Part shown: in pieces, positions 56,845 through 64,000 of the stretch
Layout of the letters: every line of letters begins with the position of its first letter
Position numbering within the stretch: the first letter of the stretch is position 1
NCBI RefSeq assembly: GCF_001428545.1
Contig: NZ_LMHZ01000056.1
Location: 1-64,000, forward strand
Source: Noviherbaspirillum sp. Root189
Lineage (GTDB): Bacteria > Pseudomonadota > Gammaproteobacteria > Burkholderiales > Burkholderiaceae_D
Length of the DNA stretch: 64,000 nucleotides
Reading direction: 5' to 3'
Program-made: the position numbers and the translations under genes
Notes under the pieces: model-generated
The model's input: the letters and a program-made list of their open reading frames with translations, nothing else
What the model was told of the DNA's origin: nothing
Database searches by the model: none

Positions 56845-57612
56845 ATGAGCCTCCTACATCCCCATACACCCGTCATTGACCTTGGCGTCAATATTGATCA
56901 TGTCGCAACCGTTCGTAATGCGCGCGGAGCCGTTTATCCAGATCCGGTTCAGGCCGCCCTGCTGGCGGAAGAAGCCGGCGCCGACTGCATTACCTTGCAC
57001 CTGCGTGAAGATCGAAGGCATATTCGCGATGCCGACGTCGAAGCGATCCTTCCGCAACTCCGTACGCGTATGAATCTTGAGTCCGCCGTGACCTCGGAAA
57101 TGCTGGACTTCGCTTGCCGCATCAAACCCCAGGATGTCTGCCTGGTTCCGGAGCGACGCAACGAGGTGACGACGGAAGGAGGCCTTGATGTCGTCAAGTA
57201 CTTTACCGATGTCCAGGCGGCCGTTCGCCAATTGCAGCGCGAAGGAATCCGGGTCAGCCTCTTCATCGATCCGGACGCGACGCAAATCAAGGCGGCAGCC
57301 GAATGCGGAGCGCCGGTGATCGAAATCCATACCGGCCGCTATGCGGATGCGACGGTCGACACTGAAATCCAGCATGAATTGGAGCGCGTCCAGCGGGCAG
57401 TCCTGGAAGGAATGCGTTATGGGCTGAAGGTGAATGCCGGACATGGCCTTCACTACACCAACGTACAGGCCATCGCTGCGATCGCGGAAATTGCAGAACT
57501 CAATATCGGCCACGCGATTGTTGCGCAATCCATCTTTGTCGGCTGGCAGAATGCCGTCAAGGAAATGAAGGCAATCATGATTGCAGCACGCCTTGGTATT
57601 CACAAGAAATGA
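56845..57612 (+). CDS. pdxJ: Pyridoxine 5'-phosphate synthase
   Basis: A 255-residue TIM-barrel enzyme that closes the B6 ring from 1-deoxyxylulose 5-phosphate and aminoacetone phosphate. [39 protein letters not shown] and [12 protein letters not shown] are characteristic motifs. It follows recO by 14 bp and overlaps acpS by 4 bp (57609-57612), the classical pdxJ-acpS arrangement. Length is normal. Confidence 0.97.
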   Translation: MSLLHPHTPVIDLGVNIDHVATVRNARGAVYPDPVQAALLAEEAGADCITLHLREDRRHIRDADVEAILPQLRTRMNLESAVTSEMLDFACRIKPQDVCLVPERRNEVTTEGGLDVVKYFTDVQAAVRQLQREGIRVSLFIDPDATQIKAAAECGAPVIEIHTGRYADATVDTEIQHELERVQRAVLEGMRYGLKVNAGHGLHYTNVQAIAAIAEIAELNIGHAIVAQSIFVGWQNAVKEMKAIMIAARLGIHKK

Positions 57613-58001
57613 TCTACGGCATCGGAACCGATATTATCCAGATTTCCCGGATTGAATCTGCTCTGCAACGGCACGGTGAACGTTTTGCCTCTAAGATTCT
57701 CGGGCCCGAAGAACTGGAAAAATATCGGCGCAGAAAAGACAAGGTAGAAGCAAGAGGCATACGATTTCTTGCAACGCGTTTTGCGGCGAAAGAAGCGTTT
57801 TCCAAGGCGATCGGCCTCGGTATGCATATGCCCATGACATGGCGCTCGATGCAGACGTTGAACGCGCCAAGCGGCAAGCCTGTCGCAGTACTAAGTGGTG
57901 CGCTGAAAGAATTTATGGAAACGAATGGATTGACTGCGCAGGTATCGCTTACCGATGAGGCAGAATACGCAGTCGCCTTTGTCATTGTGGAGAAGACATG
58001 A
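57609..58001 (+). CDS. acpS: Holo-ACP synthase AcpS
   Basis: A 130-residue enzyme that transfers phosphopantetheine from CoA to Ser37 of [19 protein letters not shown] gives the start and [17 protein letters not shown] the metal- and CoA-binding region. It serves AcpP encoded at 44235. It overlaps pdxJ and nagZ by 4 bp each, which indicates coupled translation. Length is normal. Confidence 0.97.
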   Translation: MIYGIGTDIIQISRIESALQRHGERFASKILGPEELEKYRRRKDKVEARGIRFLATRFAAKEAFSKAIGLGMHMPMTWRSMQTLNAPSGKPVAVLSGALKEFMETNGLTAQVSLTDEAEYAVAFVIVEKT

Positions 58002-59050
58002 GTGTAAAGGGAGCAAACGGCGGGCTTGGGCCAGTCATGCTGGATGTAGTCGGCAAGACGCTGACAGATGAGGACATTCGCCGTATCCAGCATCCATTGA
58101 CCGGTGGCGTAATTCTGTTTGCCCGGAATTATGAAAACCGCCGACAGCTGACCGCGCTGACGGAAGCAATTCATGCGGCTCGTCCCGGCGTCTTGATCTC
58201 GGTCGACCATGAAGGCGGACGCGTTCAGCGTTTCAGAACGGACGGCTTTACACGCCTGCCGGCGATGAGAAAACTAGGGGAGCTGTGGGATACGAATGTG
58301 CTTGAAGCGATGCGCGCGGCGACGGATGTCGGCTTCGTCCTCGCGACTGAGTTGCGTGCCTGCGGAATAGATCTTTCTTTCACGCCAGTGCTTGACCTCG
58401 ACTATGGCGAGTCCGGTGTCATTGGCGACCGCTCGTTCCACCGTGATCCTCGTGTCGTCACCGCACTCGCAAAAAGCCTCAACCATGGATTGGCGCTCGC
58501 AGGCATGGCAAACTGCGGCAAGCACTTTCCGGGACATGGCTTCGTCAAGGCCGATTCGCATGTTGATATTCCCGTGGACGAGCGCAGTCTACAAGAAATC
58601 CTCACAGATGACGCTGCTCCTTATGACTGGATAGGGATGAGCCTGACCGCCGTCATGCCAGCTCACGTCATCTTCCCCAAGGTCGACAAACACCCGGCTG
58701 GCTTCTCAAGAAAATGGCTAACAATGTTGCGAGAGCAGTTTGGTTTCCAGGGAGTCATTTTTAGTGATGACCTCAGTATGGAAGGCGCGAGCGTTGCCGG
58801 TTCCGTCGTCGACGGTGCGACGGCTGCATTGACGGCAGGCTGCGATATGGTCCTGATCTGTAATTCGCCGGACAAGGCCGACCAGTTGCTCAACGGGCTC
58901 AAGCCTGAATCCGGCGCGGGCAGTTCTGCCTCGTCCGCGCGCATTGCCTCGCTTGTACCGCAGGGCAGGGCGATGGACTGGGAGACGTTGCAGCAGGACC
59001 CTCGGTATCGTGCGGCAAGGCAAACCGCACAGTCGCTGGTGGGTGATTAA
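57998..59050 (+). CDS. nagZ: Beta-N-acetylhexosaminidase NagZ
   Basis: A 350-residue family 3 glycosidase. [28 protein letters not shown] (catalytic His/Asp loop) and SDDLSMEGA (nucleophile Asp) are clear. It removes GlcNAc from 1,6-anhydromuropeptides during cell-wall recycling in the cytoplasm; no signal peptide is present. It overlaps acpS by 4 bp and precedes uvrC by 15 bp. Confidence 0.96.
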   Translation: MSVKGANGGLGPVMLDVVGKTLTDEDIRRIQHPLTGGVILFARNYENRRQLTALTEAIHAARPGVLISVDHEGGRVQRFRTDGFTRLPAMRKLGELWDTNVLEAMRAATDVGFVLATELRACGIDLSFTPVLDLDYGESGVIGDRSFHRDPRVVTALAKSLNHGLALAGMANCGKHFPGHGFVKADSHVDIPVDERSLQEILTDDAAPYDWIGMSLTAVMPAHVIFPKVDKHPAGFSRKWLTMLREQFGFQGVIFSDDLSMEGASVAGSVVDGATAALTAGCDMVLICNSPDKADQLLNGLKPESGAGSSASSARIASLVPQGRAMDWETLQQDPRYRAARQTAQSLVGD

Positions 59051-59065
59051 GAAAGAGTTCTACCG

Positions 59066-60922
59066 ATGTCCGACATTCCAGCACCTGATCCGCGGGCGGT
59101 CGTCCTCGAGACAGTCGCCAAGCTGCCGCACCTGCCTGGTGTCTATCGGTATTTCGATGCCGATGACAAGCTGCTGTACGTCGGGAAGGCGCGCGATCTC
59201 AAAAAACGTGTGTCGAGTTATTTTCAAAAGAATCTTGCCAGTCCGCGCACCGCCATGATGGTCGAGCGTATAGCCCGTCTTGAAACGACGGTCACGCGGA
59301 GCGAAGCAGAGGCCTTGCTACTTGAAAATAACCTGATCAAGACGCTTCAGCCTCGCTTTAACATCCTTTTCCGAGATGACAAGTCCTATCCATATCTGAA
59401 AATCACCGCGCAGGAAACACCGCGCATGGCTTATTACCGCGGCTCGGTTGATAAAAAGAATCAGTACTTCGGCCCGTTTCCCAGTGCCTGGGCCGTCAAG
59501 GAATCCATGCAGATCCTGCAGAAGGTGTTCCAGATCAGGACCTGCGAGGATACGGTATTTGCCAACCGTACGCGTCCCTGCCTGTTGCACCAGATTCAAC
59601 GCTGTAGCGGTCCCTGCGTCAACGCAATCAGCAAGGAAGACTACGCGCTCGATGTCGAAAATGCGGCGAAGTTTCTGCGCGGCCGCCAAAAGGAAGTCCT
59701 GGAAACCCTCGAAAAAAAGATGCACGGCTTCGCTGAAGAACTAAAGTTCGAGCAAGCTGCGGCAGTGCGTAATCAGATCACTGCATTGTCTCGCGTGCTT
59801 CACCAGCAGACCATGGAAACTGTTGGTGACGCCGATATCGATATTATCGCGGTTGTCGTCCAGGGTGGCCGTGCCTGCGTCAATCTGGCCATGGTCCGTG
59901 GAGGCCGTCATCTCGGCGATCGCGCCTATTTTCCGACGCATGTTGACGACGCGATTGCGACGGCAGAGGGTTCGGTAGAGATCGAGGTAGTGAAGGCATT
60001 CCTCGCGCAGCATTACATTGATACCTTCATACCGTCGGTACTCATCCTGAACATCGAGCTGGATGAGCCGGCGCTCATGATGGCGCTCATGGAGCAATGT
60101 GGTCATCGGATCTCGCTGGTCTTCCAACCCCAGGGGCAACGGCGCCAATGGCTCGAAATGGCACAAAAGGGCGCTGAAATTGCACTTGCACGCCTCTTGT
60201 CCGAACAAGGGTCACAACAGGCTCGCACGCGAGCACTCGTCGAAGTGCTTGGTCTCGACGTCACTGACATCGAGACCGTGCGCATCGAATGCTTTGATAT
60301 CAGCCATACCCAAGGCGAGGCTACTCAGGCATCTTGCGTGGTATTTCATCATCATGCGATGCAAAATGGCGAATACCGTCGCTATAACATCCACGATATT
60401 ACGCCCGGCGACGACTATGCCGCGATGCGTCAGGTCCTGATGCGCCGTTACGAGAAAGTGGCAAACGGAGACGGCATCATGCCAGATATTGTTTTGATTG
60501 ACGGAGGCAAGGGGCAGGTAGAAATGGCTCGCCAGGTATTCAGCGAGCTCGGCCTCGACATCAGCCTCATCGTTGGCGTCGCGAAAGGCGAAGGCCGCAA
60601 GGTCGGACTCGAAACACTGGTGTTTGCCGACGAGCGGACGCCACAGGAATTGGGCAAAGAGTCCGCCGCGCTCATGCTCATCGCTCAGATTCGCGATGAG
60701 GCGCACCGCTTTGCCATCACGGGTATGCGCGCCAAGCGTGCGAAGGCACGACAGACGTCTCGTCTTGAAGAAATTGAAGGCATCGGTGCCAAACGCCGTC
60801 AGAAATTGTTGGCGCGGTTTGGCGGTTTGCGCGGCGTTGCAGACGCGAGCATAGAGGACCTTGCATCCGTTGATGGCATCTCCCGACAGCTTGCCGAAGA
60901 GATCTACAAGCAATTGCATTAG
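59066..60922 (+). CDS. uvrC: Excinuclease ABC subunit C
   Basis: A 618-residue nuclease of nucleotide excision repair. An N-terminal GIY-YIG domain ([20 protein letters not shown]) is followed by a Cys-rich segment ([25 protein letters not shown]), a UVR domain ([18 protein letters not shown]), an RNase H-like domain ([22 protein letters not shown]) and two C-terminal helix-hairpin-helix motifs ([18 protein letters not shown]). It makes both incisions around a lesion. Full length; last of the block before pgsA. Confidence 0.97.
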   Translation: MSDIPAPDPRAVVLETVAKLPHLPGVYRYFDADDKLLYVGKARDLKKRVSSYFQKNLASPRTAMMVERIARLETTVTRSEAEALLLENNLIKTLQPRFNILFRDDKSYPYLKITAQETPRMAYYRGSVDKKNQYFGPFPSAWAVKESMQILQKVFQIRTCEDTVFANRTRPCLLHQIQRCSGPCVNAISKEDYALDVENAAKFLRGRQKEVLETLEKKMHGFAEELKFEQAAAVRNQITALSRVLHQQTMETVGDADIDIIAVVVQGGRACVNLAMVRGGRHLGDRAYFPTHVDDAIATAEGSVEIEVVKAFLAQHYIDTFIPSVLILNIELDEPALMMALMEQCGHRISLVFQPQGQRRQWLEMAQKGAEIALARLLSEQGSQQARTRALVEVLGLDVTDIETVRIECFDISHTQGEATQASCVVFHHHAMQNGEYRRYNIHDITPGDDYAAMRQVLMRRYEKVANGDGIMPDIVLIDGGKGQVEMARQVFSELGLDISLIVGVAKGEGRKVGLETLVFADERTPQELGKESAALMLIAQIRDEAHRFAITGMRAKRAKARQTSRLEEIEGIGAKRRQKLLARFGGLRGVADASIEDLASVDGISRQLAEEIYKQLH

Positions 60923-61005
60923 CGCTGTGTCGGATTCCAGTCGGTAATTCATTGCAGTCAACGCAAGTTCCACGCGATAATCGCGGTAAATTACAGGCGC
61001 CGACT

Positions 61006-61581
61006 ATGCCACTCAATATTCCTATTTTACTTACCTGGTTGCGCGTTGCGCTCATTCCCCTTGTGGTGGGGGTATTTTATTTGCCAGATGATTGGCTGAC
61101 TCCCTACGCAAAGGGGCTCGCCTCGACAGTAGTCTTTATTGTGGCCGCAGTCACAGACTGGTTCGATGGCTTTCTTGCGCGTCGCTGGAATGAAACCTCT
61201 GCCTTTGGTGCGTTTCTCGACCCGGTTGCCGATAAATTGATGGTCGCTGGTGCTTTACTGGTATTGGTTGAGTTTGATCGCGTCAATGCGGTAGTGGCTT
61301 TCATCATCATTGGTCGTGAGATCGCCATTTCCGCTTTGCGCGAATGGATGGCCCAACTGGGGGCGTCCAAATCCGTAGCGGTCAGTTCGCTGGGTAAGAT
61401 CAAGACTATGGCGCAGATGGTCGCAATTCCCATGCTGCTGTTCAGCGACATGCTGTTTGGCGTAATTGATACGCGCGTGCTGGGGGCTTGGCTGTTACTG
61501 ATCGCAGCTGTCCTTACCGTATGGTCAATGTTCTATTATCTGCGCAAGGCCTGGCCTTTGATCAAGGAAAAGGCAGGATGA
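61006..61581 (+). CDS. pgsA: CDP-diacylglycerol-glycerol-3-phosphate 3-phosphatidyltransferase
   Basis: A 191-residue membrane enzyme making phosphatidylglycerol-phosphate. The CDP-alcohol motif D-G-x2-A-R-x8-G-x3-D-x3-D is complete (DGFLARRWNETSAFGAFLDP and VADK). About six helices. Start at 61006 (MPLNIPILLTWLRV) is chosen, with AGG about eight bases upstream; a longer frame from 60952 is unlike the family. It follows uvrC by 83 bp, a common pair. The tRNA genes follow after about 230 bp. Confidence 0.95.
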   Translation: MPLNIPILLTWLRVALIPLVVGVFYLPDDWLTPYAKGLASTVVFIVAAVTDWFDGFLARRWNETSAFGAFLDPVADKLMVAGALLVLVEFDRVNAVVAFIIIGREIAISALREWMAQLGASKSVAVSSLGKIKTMAQMVAIPMLLFSDMLFGVIDTRVLGAWLLLIAAVLTVWSMFYYLRKAWPLIKEKAG

Positions 61582-61767
61582 ATATCTGGGACACGATCAT
61601 TCTTGACCGTACCCGAGAATAGCTGTGAACCCGCGCTGTATTGACTCTTGAGCGGCAAAACGAAAGGCAAATCTGCGGCGTACTACGGGTGACAATCGAT
61701 CAGCTGAGACAGTGAGTCCCGATGGCTATATGACGGAGTTTCATGCCTTTGTACCAATTGCCAACGG

Positions 61768-61795
61768 TTGACAAACATCTCTAATCCTCTATAAT
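61768..61795 (+). promoter_or_regulatory. Consensus promoter of the first tRNA-Gly gene
   Basis: TTGACA (61768-61773), a 16-bp spacer and TATAAT (61790-61795), both perfect. A start near 61802 would leave about 11 nt before the mature tRNA. This is the best promoter in the window. Confidence 0.85.
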
Positions 61796-61812
61796 GCGTG
61801 TCTGTTGTGAAC

Positions 61813-61888
61813 GCGGGAGTAGCTCAGTTGGTAGAGCGCAACCTTGCCAAGGTTGAGGTCGAGAGTTCGAGACTCTTCTCCCGCTCCA
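61813..61888 (+). tRNA. tRNA-Gly (GCC), copy 1
   Basis: 76 nt with CCA encoded. The acceptor arms GCGGGAG/CTCCCGC, the D-loop GCTCAGTTGGTAGAGC, the anticodon loop TTGCCAA (anticodon GCC) and the TTCGAGA T-loop are all in place. It is followed directly by a terminator. Confidence 0.97.
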
Positions 61889-61895
61889 GAATCCG

Positions 61896-61923
61896 AAAGG
61901 AAGCTGACCTAGCTTCCTTTTTT
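61896..61923 (+). terminator. Terminator between the two tRNA-Gly genes
   Basis: AAAGGAAGCT (61896-61905) pairs with AGCTTCCTTT (61911-61920) around GACCT and ends in a T-run (61918-61923). It starts 7 bp after the CCA of copy 1, so the two tRNA genes seem to be separate units. Confidence 0.8.
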
Positions 61924-61979
61924 ATTTCACAGGATTTCGATGTCCCGATTTCCTTAGTGAAGTAAGCCATGCAGCATAT

Positions 61980-62055
61980 GCGGGAATAGCTCAGTTGGTA
62001 GAGCGCAACCTTGCCAAGGTTGAGGTCGAGAGTTCGAGACTCTTTTCCCGCTCCA
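61980..62055 (+). tRNA. tRNA-Gly (GCC), copy 2
   Basis: 76 nt with CCA encoded; nearly identical to copy 1. It differs at the seventh acceptor pair, A-T instead of G-C (GCGGGAA/TTCCCGC), a compensated change that keeps the stem. Anticodon GCC in loop TTGCCAA. No strong promoter is visible between the terminator and this gene. Confidence 0.97.
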
Positions 62056-62165
62056 GTTTTTGAAGAGGACAATTAATTTGTCTTCAGGCGCGACAGACCG
62101 CTTCGATTTCACCGGTCTGATCTAAAAAGCGCCGTTTGAGTTTTGTAGTTAAAATATCACTCCAT

Positions 62166-62239
62166 GGCGGGGTAGCAAAGTGGTTATGCAGCGGCCTGCA
62201 AAGCCGTTTACGCCGGTTCGATCCCGACCCCCGCCTCCA
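62166..62239 (+). tRNA. tRNA-Cys (GCA)
   Basis: 74 nt with CCA encoded. Acceptor arms GGCGGGG/CCCCGCC, anticodon loop CTGCAAA (anticodon GCA), T-loop GGTTCGATCC. The -10-like TAAAAT at 62150-62155 is the only upstream promoter hint. Confidence 0.96.
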
Positions 62240-62246
62240 AATATTT

Positions 62247-62278
62247 AATGGGTTAGCTATTGATAGCTAACCCATTTT
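62247..62278 (+). terminator. Terminator after tRNA-Cys
   Basis: AATGGGTTAGCTA (62247-62259) pairs perfectly with TAGCTAACCCATT (62264-62276), a 13-bp stem with loop TTGA, and runs into TTTT. It lies 8 bp after the tRNA-Cys CCA. Confidence 0.85.
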
Positions 62279-62279
62279 C

Positions 62280-62810
62280 ATTTCAGGCGTCCGTTATGAT
62301 AGGAGAGGTTTTACCTCCTCGGCGTTTGTATGCTTTCGAACCATCCTCGCGATTTCTATAAGGTCGCACATACATCCTCTGTGTAAAAAGCCAGCGATAA
62401 TCACGAGACTCTTTGCTGTTTTATGGAAGACATGCGTGATTCGTGATTGCGCAGGGCCTGTAAGCCTTAATATGGCTTGACCATCCGGGCGTAGCAGCAA
62501 ATGTTGGGGCTGTCCCGTCGCCTCCATACGGCTCATCGCCTAAACAATCTCCGCAAGGGCATACTGAATCGTGACATGAAGGAATTTCCTTCCGGCTTAC
62601 ACGTGGTGAAGTCGCCAAAAAGATCGCAATTCATCAATCCACGGCGAACAATCCATTTCACATTTTTGTCAAAAAGCTGTGCGTTGATAAGTTGCGATGC
62701 TGAAGATTTGGGGTGCAGGCAGGTATTAACGAAGCATGGACACTCTGTTCTTAAATGTGCACGGTGCATCGGGTTGCTCATCACCGTGGAGATCTCATGA
62801 GGAGGGCAAT
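62280..62810. other. Intergenic region with no firmly supported gene
   Basis: About 530 bp downstream of tRNA-Cys. I see no transposase, integrase or direct repeat of the tRNA 3' end. A small minus-strand frame at 62294-62536 is listed separately with low confidence. The plus-strand gene starting at 62811 has a good ribosome-binding site at the end of this region. Confidence 0.4.
62294..62536 (-). CDS. Small hypothetical protein (doubtful)
   Basis: An 80-residue frame starting MSRMEATGQPQHLLLRPDGQ. Its sequence looks protein-like, with a cysteine pair (GCMCDLIEI), but I do not recognise a family and no clear Shine-Dalgarno precedes it. It stops 16 bp before the tRNA-Cys terminator. It could be a real small gene, a remnant or chance. 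Confidence 0.25.
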   Translation of the reverse strand: MSRMEATGQPQHLLLRPDGQAILRLTGPAQSRITHVFHKTAKSLVIIAGFLHRGCMCDLIEIARMVRKHTNAEEVKPLLS

Positions 62811-63251
62811 ATGTTGCTCAGGAACGATGTGCAGGTCGCCTTGAACCAGGTCGAGGAACTCTGTATTGAAGCCTCGGACCACTTCGCGGGCAGTGCCAAA
62901 CGTTCCGACGATATAGTACTTAGTGAAGAGTTCGAATCACTGGCCGGACGCCATAATGAACTCGCGCTTGAAATCGCCGAAGAACTGCGCCGTATGGACG
63001 ACCTCCCGAAAATGCCTGATCCGGACCGCGAGGCCGCAGTAGAAGTATTAAGTGCGGTAAAAGAGTTCTTTTCAGGTGATACCCAGGCAACCATGCTGGA
63101 AGAACTCATCATCACGGAAACAAAACTGGCCGACGCTGCAAATGCAGCTTTAAAGACAACCACATCGGCCAACGTGGAAAAATTACTTCTTAAGGCACAG
63201 GCCTTGGCTGAGGCAGCCAAGCAGCGTCTCGCCACAATTTCAGCCCGTTGA
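62811..63251 (+). CDS. DUF2383-like four-helix-bundle protein
   Basis: A 146-residue helical, acidic protein: NDVQVALNQVEELCIEASDHF, then long helices ending VEKLLLKAQALAEAAKQRLAT. Its pattern resembles the PA2169/DUF2383 group of ferritin-like four-helix proteins, though metal ligands are not clear. The ATG at 62811 is preceded by GAGGAGG, a strong ribosome-binding site; the frame further upstream is not supported. No neighbour suggests a role; family assignment is moderate. Confidence 0.6.
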   Translation: MLLRNDVQVALNQVEELCIEASDHFAGSAKRSDDIVLSEEFESLAGRHNELALEIAEELRRMDDLPKMPDPDREAAVEVLSAVKEFFSGDTQATMLEELIITETKLADAANAALKTTTSANVEKLLLKAQALAEAAKQRLATISAR

Positions 63252-63492
63252 ATCGCGATCGATTGTCATATCGCACAGGAGCCTTACGTACAGCTTGCGC
63301 AATGGCCATTCGGGTATTGATGCCACAGCCCTAACCAGGACTGACTGCAGGAACCAGCACGCATGCTGTACCTCCCGAAGTGCTTGCAATAGCACTTACG
63401 GTGCGAATTGTGTCTGCAGTAGCTTTACATTGCTACGCCATTGTTTCCATCCTGTAGCCGTTACAAGGCCGTACCTTGGCGTAGCAAACTGA

Positions 63493-63807
63493 TCACTGCC
63501 GCTTTTTGAGTTCGAGATTATTGACAACTCGGCTGACTCCAGACACGCCCATGGCAGCTTTTGCTGCACTGGCACGTTGCTGTTCGGAATCGACGAAACC
63601 GGCAAGCGATACCACTCCCCGATAGGTATCAATGTTAATCATTGCGGCCTCGCCAACCCCGGCCGTTTTTGCGATCTCCGTCTTTACGCGTGCAGTAATG
63701 GCAGCGTCATCCAACGCCTGCCCGGTGGAACGCGAAGTTTGCGTTGGTGCACAAGCGGCAATGAACAGGGATAAGAGTAGGGGAAGAACGAGTTTCAGGA
63801 TGTTCAT
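63493..63807 (-). CDS. BON-domain lipoprotein (OsmY-like)
   Basis: A 104-residue outer-membrane or periplasmic lipoprotein. The signal peptide ends in lipobox LFIAAC with Cys19 as the lipidated residue; the rest is one BON domain (DAAITARVKTEIAKTAGV, INIDTYRGVVSLAGFVDS, VSGVSRVVNNLEL). BON proteins help envelope stability under osmotic stress and may bind phospholipids. AGAGGA lies seven bases before the ATG. It stands alone and is convergent with the DUF2383-like gene. Confidence 0.93.
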   Translation of the reverse strand: MNILKLVLPLLLSLFIAACAPTQTSRSTGQALDDAAITARVKTEIAKTAGVGEAAMINIDTYRGVVSLAGFVDSEQQRASAAKAAMGVSGVSRVVNNLELKKRQ

Positions 63808-64000
63808 TGGATTTCCTCTTTAGTATGCGGGCGTCCGTATGTATTAAACGGCTTAGTCCCATTGATTGAAACGGAAATGTCCCTCTCGGGTCGTCTCTCA
63901 GTTGCATTTTTCATACCCAATACTCAACTCTGGGCGATTAGCCTTTCAGCGAGCAACTGAAGCGATGGATGCGCCGGAGTCAAATAAAAACAGGCTGTTG
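63808..64000. other. Right end of the window
   Basis: About 190 bp upstream of the lipoprotein gene, on the minus side its probable promoter area. An ATG at 63965 opens a plus-strand frame that runs to the window end (12 codons), too short to judge. Confidence 0.3.

Noticed and set aside
56854-57603. 249-codon minus-strand frame opposite pdxJ
   Set aside because: Fully antisense to pdxJ, which is intact; treated as a shadow.
60212-60973. 253-codon minus-strand frame opposite uvrC
   Set aside because: Antisense to the RNase H-like and HhH part of uvrC; no motif or start signal.
62166-62810. Integrated element at tRNA-Cys
   Set aside because: tRNA-Cys genes are frequent attachment sites, but I found no integrase and no repeat of the tRNA 3' end downstream within the window.
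63965-64000. Start of a plus-strand gene at the right edge
   Set aside because: Only 12 codons are inside the window; no clear ribosome-binding site, so it cannot be supported.

Overview
The window looks like chromosome from a betaproteobacterium of the order Burkholderiales, most probably Oxalobacteraceae-like (Herminiimonas, Collimonas or Herbaspirillum type). This is an inference from protein style and gene order: rne | rluC-HAD-Rieske-sppA, maf | yceD-rpmF-plsX-fabHDG-acpP-fabF, rpoE-rseA-rseB-mucD-lepA-lepB-rnc-era-recO-pdxJ-acpS-nagZ-uvrC-pgsA. No database search was possible. I see no IS element, prophage, CRISPR array or rRNA operon. Layout, 1-22000: an extracellular polysaccharide (EPS) locus. 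The plus-strand block (1-4447) holds the end of a GH16 glycanase, a GNAT/FemAB-like acyltransferase, a GT4 glycosyltransferase and a NodB-type deacetylase. A minus-strand operon converges on it (21986 down to 4713). In transcription order it encodes a WcaJ-type phosphoglycosyltransferase, a VanZ-like membrane protein, GalU, Gmd, GDP-fucose synthase, a Wzy-like polymerase, a Wzx-like flippase, three GT4 and two GT2 glycosyltransferases, a GT26/WecG enzyme and an acyltransferase fused to an SGNH domain. Together these suggest a Wzx/Wzy-dependent, fucose-containing, acylated and possibly N-deacetylated polymer. The export genes (Wza/Wzc type) are not here and may lie beyond the left edge. Layout, 22000-30550: truncated haemoglobin, RmuC, a CNNM/CorC transporter, a two-domain CoA-transferase with an extra C-terminal region, MoaA and a long-chain ChrA transporter. 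Layout, 30550-39280: rne (minus) with strong 3' hairpins and a long leader faces rluC-HAD-Rieske-sppA (plus). Between sppA and the convergent RsmI-like gene lies a good sigma70 promoter followed by about 165 nt of hairpin-rich DNA ending in a terminator-like stem, a candidate unannotated small RNA. Layout, 39380-45790: the yceD-rpmF-plsX-fabH-fabD-fabG-acpP-fabF lipid cluster, tightly packed with 4-bp overlaps. Layout, 45800-61600: a YgfX-like protein, the sigma-E envelope-stress module (rpoE-rseA-rseB-mucD), a glutaredoxin-like protein, then lepA to pgsA, linking secretion, RNA processing, GTPases, DNA repair, B6 and phospholipid synthesis. Layout, 61700-64000: two tRNA-Gly(GCC) genes with a terminator between them, tRNA-Cys(GCA), a DUF2383-like four-helix protein and a BON-domain lipoprotein. 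The points most worth checking are the putative sRNA at 37693-37860, the GalU with Ser in place of the signature Arg, the pair of paralogous GT4 genes on opposite strands, the hairpin immediately upstream of lepA, and the inverted-repeat element at 4584-4687.
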